Below, in pieces: positions 55,601 through 64,000 of a stretch of 64,000 bases of DNA. The translations under genes and the position numbers were made by a program. The DNA is taken from contig JASANH010000499.1 of assembly GCA_030248295.1 (NCBI GenBank), positions 1 through 64,000 on the forward strand, written 5' to 3'. Every line of letters begins with the position of its first letter. Positions within the stretch are counted from its first letter, which is position 1. Source of the DNA: Mesodorylaimus sp. YZB2_4. Lineage: Eukaryota > Nematoda > Enoplea > Dorylaimida > Dorylaimidae. The notes under the pieces were generated by a model. That model made no database searches, was not told where the DNA came from, and was given only the letters and a program-made list of their open reading frames with translations.

Positions 55601-58600
55601 TAGCCCTGGGTGTCAGGTGATTAGGGAAATTAGAAAAATGGATCTGCTAAAGAGGCCTGTTTGAAATCAACGAATGTCAAAAAAAACTGGGACTGCAAGC
55701 TGCATACTGTACTGTAGATACTTGATTAACATGCAGTGCAATAGTCAGATGTTGTAGCGGGAATGCTTGATATACACACTGTAGTCGTCAAGGCAGAGAT
55801 CCAGGTGCAGCAATATAATTTCGCATGCACCTGCTTATATATACAGTATGTATATGAAATTATATACCTCGACATAACTACTCTAAATATATCCACTGCT
55901 GTTCACACTCTTCTAACTTGTACTGCTCCATTTTTTGTGAGCCATTATAATAGGGATACATAAAACATGGCATCATGCGCCCAGGTTAGACTCCATAATT
56001 GTGATCCCATACGCGCATCATACAGTAATTACGGTATGGAAGAGATAGGCTAATACAAGAATCAAGTCTGATTCTTTTACTTCACGTAGCTTACAGTAGT
56101 TGTTGTTGGCGAATCAAAAAACTTGATTCACGGATCTCCAGCAGTCGCCGACAAAACGTTGGACAACGTTAAAAAAAAATTGATTTTTGCAAAAATACAA
56201 AAATAGTCTGCAGTTTGCAATATTTTTGTCAAGTTATTTATGCATTTTCCCTTTTACATGCTGCATTTTGACTCCTCATGCTTGCATTCGATAAACAGTA
56301 TGATCAGAGCAAAATCATGGAACAGCTAAATGCAATGCGAAAAATCTGATACAAAAATTTCGAGCAGTATTATCAAAAACTTTTTCAGAAACTGCGCGAA
56401 GAAATAATCGATAATCGAAATCAATTTTTATTATTCACCAAGGAGTGGTCGATACCACCAAACGCACAATTATCGCGTGATATCGCATCATTTTATCCTC
56501 AATTCGCTTATAATCTTTCCACAGACGTCACTGATGTTAGTTTGCAACACGATCGATTATTAAACGAGACACTAGCTCAAGCGTCCTACGTGCTAAAAGA
56601 GAAAATGGATTTATTCCGTCGATTGGAAGCATTTTGCGAATGGAGCGAGTCCGAGGCGAGCGGGATGCTGAATGAATGCGCTATCGTTCGAGCATCGAAA
56701 GTCAACGAAGCTCGTGCAACCAATTCCACTTTATGTCAGCAATGTGATCATCTGAAATCGGAGTCGGAAGATTTGAATCGATTGGTTACTAATTTGAAAG
56801 GTCGTTTTTTCGATGTGGAAGTTCATCAAATCAAGGAAAAATTCGCGAGTGTGCTTGTTCGATACAAAGAAATTTGTCGATTAGCCGAATCTCGTCGAAT
56901 TTTTATGGAAGAATTTATCAATGAATTTTGGACACCTTTGAAAATCGTTGAACAAACAATCGAACGATTGGCCGCTGAGGCTCAAAGTCACCCGGAACAA
57001 TTGAATATTATTGAAGAACGATTAGTTGTGTGTGCATCAGATTTGGACAACATTTTGTCAAAAATCGATCGATTAGAGCAACTAAGAACTAATGCACAAA
57101 TGATGATTATTGGTGATCAGGATGACAAGACAATTCAAATCGATTGGCGTCAATTGGTCGACGAAAAACGCGAGTCCTGGATCAAGTTAAGCATGGATGT
57201 GAAACGTACTCAGTCTATTTTATCGCTCTATGATGAATTACGATCGAAGTTGAAAAGTGTGGAAAAATGTATTGATGAAACTGCACCAAGTTTGGAGGAG
57301 ATCATAAAAGGACGATTTGGAGAGAAGATTGATGAAGCAAATAAGAAATTGGAACTTGTCAAGGTAAGGAGAATTCAGCCTAAATATTTTAGCGGGAAAT
57401 TTGAAAACTTAGATTATTTATTTGCTGAACCTGTTTTTCAGAGCCAAAACAGCGCTCTTCTCGCTGAATGCGATCAAATCGCGCAACAATTATTAAACGA
57501 TACGTCGGAAGGAGCGCGTCAATTAGTTCGTGGTGCCGAGCTGGCCAAAAATCGTGTCGAACACGTGAGTATATGCAAAAACATTTGAGATAATGCTTAT
57601 GTTTGTAAAAGGTTTCAACCGGAACTTGCAAATATCCACGTCCTTGAAATTTTGTTGAAAGCTTCCCCATCCTGTGTAGGGAAGGGAACAATGGGGAATG
57701 ATATATGAGGACTCTTGAGCTTCTTGCTTCTGAGTTAGAGGCTGTCTTCGCTAGCACCAAGCGGTTGGCTTGGTGCTAGCTTTAGCTGTTAGTAGTTAGC
57801 ATTGCGTAAGACGAGGCTGCTTTTGCCACCTGACTCTGAAGCGACCGATTGAACTCCTTGATATTAGCTTTCGCAAAAGAACGATTCTTTTGCGCAATTA
57901 AGAAGAATCTGAATTTTGATTTAGCTAAATCAACGGGCCAACGATTCAGCGGTGAAATCTTTGCATTTGTGCAAGACAATGGAGAAACTGAAAGAGAAAT
58001 TGGAGAATGCTAGACAAGGACTGGAGAAATTGGAGACGGAACGTTTGGGTTGTGTAGAAGAACCGACATCATCTCAAGCAGCTTTGGATTTAGCGCAGCT
58101 TTACAAGGTTTGTATTAGTTTTTGTAGTCTTGTCTTGGGTTTTTTTGCTAAGAATACTTCTCACGTTTTTCTTAAATAGCTACCGTGAGGAAGTCGCAGT
58201 CTTTCGGAATCCTTGGATTCCTAGCTGTCTATTAGATTTTGCATGATTGTCAATATATGAATAGTCTTAAGACATTGAAAAATTTTTGTTAAGCTTCTCC
58301 AGATTCTAAGAAGATTTGCCGCTTCAGAAACTTTAAAAACAACTTGAATTTTCACCTGAATCTTTTTTTAGACCTCTGAGTCGGAGCTCAAGCAGTACAT
58401 CAACGATATTAGCACAATTCAACAATCATTGACCGCCTTGTGCAATGATTTTCCGCTCTTCGATGCCTCAAATATTTGCCAGCAGATCGATGAATCCAAA
58501 TCAATTATCGATCGGTTGAATACAAATTTATCCAGGTTCCAAAATGGCGTGGCTGATGGCACTCTAAGTTTACTCGATTCTGAACTGTCTATGTTGGAGT

Positions 58601-61600
58601 CACGGATGGATAGCCTGGCCAATGAAGGGGCCAAAGAGAGTGATCAGCCCAGGCAACGGGAATTGGTAGAACAATTGTTGGCTATAGAGCAGCAAGATTT
58701 GCCTCAATGGTCGCGAAGAGAAGATTCCTTAAAGAAATGGATGGAAGAACGACACGTGCTTCAACCACAGCCAGTCTCTTCTGAAATGAAAAAGGCGTAT
58801 AAAAAATCTTTAGAAGCTGGGCATAAGTTGAGAAAACGAGCAGCCCAGTTGCGTTCGAAAACGATGAAAATGAGGCAGCAATTTGAAGGAAGAATGAGCG
58901 ATTTGGGAAAATTAGAAGCGCGAATAAACACTTTCGAACAGTGGCTGGCCGATATGGAAGAGAATGTGATGAGAATCACCCCAATGGCGGCTAGTGCCAC
59001 TGAAAAGTGGCATTTGCATAATATGGTCAAGGTGAGCTGGGTTGCTTTCACAGTTTTGTTTCAGGCTGGGTGAAACTTTCTTCAAAGACTCAATCCTCCA
59101 TGGTAGCATTTGGTGTGCCCATAAAAATGTTACATGGACCATATTTTAGACGTGGCTAAATATCTTGGCTTTTTAAATCTACAAAATCTTTCTTTGACTC
59201 ACACTTTGGTACTTACAACCTGGTTTCTTTGGGAATATTCCCGCCCGTCACGTGTCGCGTGCCGCGTGCCGCGTGCACATTCCCAAAGATGATACATTAA
59301 GCATGTCCATGTCAGACTTGATGTAATTCTCTCGAACTCCCAATAAATGACTTTTCTATTTAGCAATACCTGGACTCGACCCTATCCCATGAAACCTTGG
59401 TTGTGAAAGGCCTTCAAGGGAAGCAAACCAGCCAATTATCACCAGAAGCCCAACAGCGACTCAAGCTGCTGAATGAACGATTTTACATTGTACTGGAGCA
59501 ACTAAAGGTAGGAATTCAGTGAGGTTGCTGACCTGGCTGATTAATTTTACCATTTGTTCTCAGAAACTTGCATCCGACACCAGAGTGGGCGCCGAGCGCC
59601 ATGACCAATTCGATCAGCTTTTATCAAGTTGCCAATCGAAACTTAGCGAACATGAGAAAAAGTGGGCCAGCGTTGTTGAACAAAGGCCCAAGGACATCAA
59701 AGGCATCAAAATCTTATTGGACACAATTGAGGTATTCGAAGCGTTTTCACGTTCAGACTTCTATTATGTAACTATTTTAATTGTTTTTAGTCCATCTCGA
59801 CGGAAACCGATCGTTTGCGAGAAGCTTCTAGTCGCTTGGACTCAGTCGCGGAAGAAATCTCGATATCGACGTCGATCGATGGACGACAGGCACTGAGGGA
59901 CCAAGTTGACAATGTGAAACAAAAGCATGGGCTTTTGGTGGATAAACTATATTCGTCCAGGTAAAATAGTCTAAAGTATTTTCATCCCTTTTCAATTTTC
60001 CCGCACTTTTCACATTTTAGAGATCAATTTCGAAAACTATCTGACTCACTGACGATTGGGCAGCAGCTTTACGACTCCTTATTCGCGTGGTTGGCTTCTT
60101 GTGCCAAAACTAAAGTAGAATTGGACAAACAGCATTCGGAATCGAAAGAAAAAGTGCATCTTGTGAGGACGGCGGAAGATCTTTATGAACAGTTTGAGCA
60201 GAAATCGTCCGAAATCGTGCAGTTGCAAACTGCCTTGATGTCCTTGCCAGACGACCATGAACTTGTCCTGAAAGGAAAACAACTTACAGCCGATTTCGAC
60301 GCTGCTTCTGGCGCATTGAGAGTGAGTTGGGATTCAGTTTTGTTTGTAGCCGAGGCACGACACGCAATGATTTTAGGAGCGTCTACCAGTCCTGAAATTA
60401 CAAGCGGACAATCACATAAATTTCGAAGCAGGTTGCCACGGACTGCAAGAAATTTTAACAGACAGTGAGGAAATAGTGGTCACACTGGAACAGGACGTGA
60501 AGACTGACATTGCTGTGGATATATTGGAGAGGAAAATGGAAGTACGTGGAATTTTAGTCATTTTTTTTGCTAGAATTTGCGGCTGCGTTGCCCGAGCTTG
60601 GAAAAATTTTGAAGACAAAAACATTGCGCAAGACTTCTGTTTAAAAAGTCTTTTTTGTCGAAAATTTTAACGAATACTCCGGCTCAGGCTTTTTATTTTA
60701 ATGCTCTGAACTCTGCTGTTTGGTAGACTTGGCCAATGCTGACTTTTTCGCTTCAGGAACTCGACGCGTTTCTTCACCTGGCCGACAACAAATTTACTGA
60801 ACTTCAACGTCTCGGTGATGCGGTCCATGAAGACAGCGGCAAAAAAGGAAAAGACCATGTCCAGAAACAAATCAAGTATAATTTTTTCGCTGGTTTGCTG
60901 TAAATCCCTTTACAAAGCTTTGACTTTTTGCAGAGCTCTTCAAAAACTGTTGGACAAAAAACATCGCCGCGCTGAAGAAATTCGAAATGCTATTAAAGCT
61001 AAACGGGTACAAGCAGACGTGTTATTCGATAGAATGCTTTCGATTCAGACAGCTTTGGACGACATTCGTGATAGACTGGCGGCAAATGTCGGTCCAGTGA
61101 CAAGTTTGGACGATAAGCGGGAAAAATTAGAACTGTTGAATGTAAGATTTTGCTAAAAAGAGGACAATACATTTTATAAAACTAAAAACGATTTTTTTCA
61201 CAGGACCTGCTAACGTGCCTGACCGATTGCTCCTCCTCAATTCAGCGTGTAGACGAAAAAGCGAGAGAACAAAATTTGACGCTTTCTGAGTTGGATACAC
61301 TATCGAATACGTTGGATAATCTTCAAGCCGGTGTCCAAGATCAGCATAGAAAATTAGACAAGGCCGTTCGCGATCATGAGCAATTCGAATTACATTTGGA
61401 TGAAGTTGAACGGAAATTAGGCAAAATGGTGGCAGAAATTTCTGAATTAAACGAACAAGAGAAAACGCCATCCAGTCTTAGCGATCTTGAAGAAATTTTA
61501 CGTGTTTTGAAATCGATCGAAGAACGGAAAGATGGATTGAAATCTCGTTTGAATGAAACCGTCGAGCTGGTACATTCCGCCTCGGTCGGCCTGGACGAAG

Positions 61601-63869
61601 AAGGAAAACGTCATGTGGAAGCGAAAGCAGAATCTTTGGAAAATCATTGGAGTCGATTTTTATCCATCCTAAATCTCTCAAAGACATCTTGGGCCGAAAT
61701 TTATTTCGTGGCACGGGAATTCGAACTGGCCCGTTCCGATTGGCTGGAGAAAATCAATGATTGCAAGCGATATGTGCACGAAAACTTTGCCCTTATAGAT
61801 TTGGATTTGGCGAAGAAGAAAGCAAAGTTGTTGGCTTTAAATGAAGTCGAGGAACAGGCTAATACATTGGGTGAAGAAAATATGGGTGCCCTGAGACGAA
61901 AAGCCGACAGTGTAATTGATAAAATAGATGTGCCATACGTTTCTGCTCAGTATAACGAAACGATGCAAACCTACCAACAGCTGCTAATTTTTATTCAAGT
62001 GAGCATGACCACAATTTTTTTTTCGATTCAATTAACTCTACGTAAATCTTTTCAGAGTCGAGTCGAAGAGTGGTCGAGGGCGATCGATGAACATTCTGCA
62101 TACATTGAGAAACAGCAAGGATTGCGCATCTGGTTAGATCAGCAGCTGTTTGAGGATGCGCCAGATCACGCAGGACGATTAGAGGAGAGACCAGTGGCTC
62201 TGGAAAGCCCAACAGAAGCTAGCGGCCGTGTGGAGGACCTACAGGTACAGTCTTACCATCTGTCTCTCATACTGGTACCCGTCTGGTGGCCAGGACAGCT
62301 GGCTGGGACACGTGGGTAATGTGTTAAATCTATCCAATCTCATTGATTACATAATCCATGTCAACCCCACTCAACGTCAGAATATCTATGCAGATTTCTT
62401 TTTGCAGTCGAAACGCAAAGAACTTCTGGGCATGGAAACGAATCTTCAAGAATTAGAAATCATGCTGACACCCATCCTCAAGCAAATGGGCACCGAGACA
62501 GTGAATCAAGTCCGCCAAGATTACGAATCGCTGAAATCCGATTTCGAAAGTTTACGTCGAACATTGGACGAACGTTTATCTGAGGCCAGGACGGAACAGA
62601 AATTAGTAATTGAATTAGAAAAGAAAGCGGAAGTTAGCGGGTGGGAATTGAAGAGTATCCGTGACTATTTGGACACTTTCCGTTTGCCTGCTACGATCGA
62701 GCAATGTGAGTCGTCTTTGGTCGACCTGGAGGCGCATTTGGCGACGTTAATAAAGCAAAAAGGAGAACTGGAGGACTTGCCAGAGCCTGCACGAAGTCGA
62801 AGTCGCATTATCTCTATCAAGACAGAGTATGAAGAGTTGATCACGATTACACAGGTGAGTGATTTTTACGGGATTTTTTTATGCAGTCCTTTAATCACGA
62901 AATAATCCTGCAATCACGATTTCACCATCCAGGACTCCTTTTTAACCGTATTTGAGCCATATGAGCAGCCCAGTTCTGAATACTCATTCTGCGCCATCAT
63001 CATCTAAGCATTGACCCAGCCTGTGTTTCAGGAATCCATAACAAAGGTCAAGTCTGCCACGATGATACAACAACGCGTGGCTGTGCACTTGCACACAATC
63101 AGCACTGAATTGGACCTTATCAAAGGCAAACTACGAGAGATCAACGACATCACCACTGGAGAGGATGTCCAGGATGCCATGCAAACAGTGCAGGTATGTT
63201 TAAATTGTTACATCTGCAAAACGTATTTTGGAACATGCAATAGCGCAATTTCAGAACCGCTTAAACAGACTGAGCTTATAAAAAAGTTAAGGTTTGCTGT
63301 TATTTTTACGAGTAAAGCTTCTTAAGGACTGACTATCTGTTTGGTCTCATTGACGCTGATGCAAATTATTTATATCCCCAGATAACTTGAGTGGGGATCG
63401 AGTGGATGTTTCACAAACACTCGATTTTACAAATTATAATAAAGCAGCTTCGTATGCCCTAAAATGGTTGATCGGCATCACATCTTTTCTTTGGCCGTTT
63501 TTTATTTGCTGAGTTTAACCTGATAACCTTGCTAACAGCTTTTTGGAAACCATTTTTGATTTTCTTTTGTAGTCGCTGACGTTGCGATTGCAAAACTTGA
63601 ACGCGATTTTTAACGAATTACGTCGGGATGTCCCGTTATTGCCTTCACAGATCCGACAGATGCCCGCTGAACAGGTTTCAAAGGCCGAAGTGGAATTTAA
63701 TGGAGTCGTAGAGAGCGTGGAGGAAAGCAAGAGGCGACTGCAAGGAATCCATGCTTTCTATGAACGAAGTCAGAAACTACGCATCGTTTTGGAACGTTTG
63801 GAAGGACAGTACGCTCGATCGGCTGGGAAGGATGAGGCGGCTATAGGAGAAAGGCTGGATGCCCTGAGG
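40674..63869 (+). CDS. Nesprin-family giant protein, N-terminal part (continues off the window)
   Basis: Orthologue-level match to nesprin (SYNE1/2, insect MSP-300, nematode ANC-1), the outer-nuclear-membrane protein that links actin to the nucleus. I placed 33 exons, 3,189 codons, all phase-consistent; KASH and C-terminal parts lie beyond the edge. Start ATG 40674. CH1 (about residues 46-160) has KRTFTKWVNSHL, DIKDGIRLCYLLEVLSGEKL, RGRRLNRVH and DIADGKPTIVLGLIWQII. A Ser/Ala/Thr-rich linker follows. CH2 (about 235-345) has LLLAWV, VKDFGASWRDG, LGIPRLLDPEDV and PDEKSIVTYVAQF. Both match nesprin's actin-binding pair more closely than spectrin or dystrophin as I recall them. From about residue 355 to the edge runs helical, Leu/Glu/Lys-rich sequence with a Trp every 100 or so residues (for example KWMEE, LTSWLN, AWLAS-like), typical of spectrin repeats; about 25 would fit the length. 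Confidence 0.92.
40810..45229 (+). other. Nesprin intron 1 (4.4 kb)
   Basis: Bounded by GCTG|gtaggt and tttcag|ATGAAC. I saw no exon with a good frame inside. A minus-strand open frame at 43205-43612 shows no recognisable domain and is not called. Confidence 0.55.
47055..47135 (-). repeat. tRNA-like element family C, copy 2, in a nesprin intron
   Basis: The reverse complement reads GTGGCCTAGCGGTTAAGCC (A-box-like), then 'gcgcatttacaggagagggttcgactcccgcctcgg' (B-box). It matches the 18615 element over the distal 35 bases with few changes. The T-stem is imperfect, so a working tRNA gene is unlikely. Confidence 0.5.
50512..50571 (+). repeat. 30-bp tandem duplication of a 3' splice site
   Basis: The unit 'accctattttttagatatc' occurs at 50512-50530 and again at 50542-50560, directly at the start of nesprin exon 15. 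Only the second acceptor gives an open frame. Confidence 0.85.
52929..56388 (+). other. Large nesprin intron 17 (3.5 kb)
   Basis: Bounded by GAG|gtaagc and tttttcag|AAACTG, both phase 0. The middle (about 53650-55650) is T-rich on the plus strand. Open frames there lack spectrin-like composition, so I placed no exon. Confidence 0.5.
57750..57780. repeat. Perfect 13-bp-stem hairpin in nesprin intron 19
   Basis: GCTAGCACCAAGC (57750-57762) and GCTTGGTGCTAGC (57768-57780) flank the 5-base loop ggttg. Confidence 0.75.
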
Positions 63870-64000
63870 GTGAGTTCTAGCAATTACTTGCCATAAAAGG
63901 AGCAAGTTCAAGCCCCATATGCTCTCTGCTCTTTGGCGTGGATTCCTAACAGTAAGTCGTATGCGTTTAAAATGCAGTTGTAACCAGCGCACTCAGGCGG

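Larger units (their letters stand above)
40674..63869 (+). other. Exon map of the nesprin gene
   Basis: 40674-40809, 45230-45291, 45658-45753, 45871-45954, 46067-46159, 46238-46518, 46571-46779, 46831-46919, 47266-47412, 47470-47814, 48152-48587, 49062-49420, 49766-50002, 50063-50245, 50556-51002, 51120-51746, 52299-52928, 56389-57363, 57442-57564, 57925-58107, 58372-59031, 59364-59507, 59564-59731, 59791-59960, 60021-60321, 60377-60541, 60757-60875, 60934-61141, 61204-61998, 62056-62244, 62408-62854, 63032-63193, 63573-63869. The last exon ends at a gtgagt donor in phase 0. Confidence 0.82.

Noticed and set aside
1-64000. CRISPR arrays, operons, bacterial promoters, spliced-leader RNA genes
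   Set aside because: The window is eukaryotic by its split genes. I saw no regularly spaced direct repeats and no spliced-leader-like sequence.

Overview
This is a eukaryotic window. Coding regions are split by GT-AG introns, mostly of 40 to 500 bases, with pyrimidine-rich acceptors such as ttttcag and tttttag. There are no operons, ribosome binding sites or bacterial gene families. The gene content (a DEG/ENaC channel, a C-type lectin domain, a giant nesprin, an F-box/LRR protein) fits an invertebrate, most likely an ecdysozoan. A nematode is my best guess, but nothing here proves the phylum. The intergenic DNA is full of decayed transposons, MITE-like hairpins and tRNA-derived SINEs.

Layout. 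Bases 1-2.6 kb hold a broken PIF/Harbinger-type transposase interrupted by a small MITE. A seven-exon minus-strand gene for a helical protein (249 codons before the stop) lies at 3.2-5.7 kb, and an intronless minus-strand F-box/LRR gene at 6.6-7.8 kb. From 8.5 to 26.4 kb the DNA is repeat-dominated. It contains candidate exons of an unidentified plus-strand gene (10.8-12.2 kb), a signal-peptide exon (14.4 kb), a small two-exon Cys-rich secreted protein with a Gly-Leu-Ala repeat (21.7-22.7 kb) and a decayed Lys/Pro-rich, kinase-like relic (23.7-24.5 kb).

The most unusual gene is at 26,413-33,777: sixteen phase-compatible exons that encode a DEG/ENaC-family channel of 1,632 residues. After TM1 and the conserved FPTVTICN strand, its extracellular loop carries an inserted Ser/Thr-rich segment, a polybasic furin-like site, a six-cysteine C-type lectin domain and a mucin-like stretch of about 670 residues. 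The channel's own ectodomain and TM2 then resume. I know of no described channel with this layout. A candidate two-exon minus-strand membrane protein gene converges on it from the right.

From 40.7 kb to the right edge runs the 5' part of a nesprin gene (SYNE1 / MSP-300 / ANC-1 family). It has two actin-binding calponin-homology domains followed by a long series of spectrin-like helical repeats. I placed 33 exons (3,189 codons), and the gene continues beyond the window. A second start exon at 36.0 kb ends in the same phase as the annotated first exon and could be an alternative promoter.

The gene models were built by hand from splice sites and reading-frame phase. Exon borders may be off by a base or two where line counting was ambiguous. 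No database search was run.
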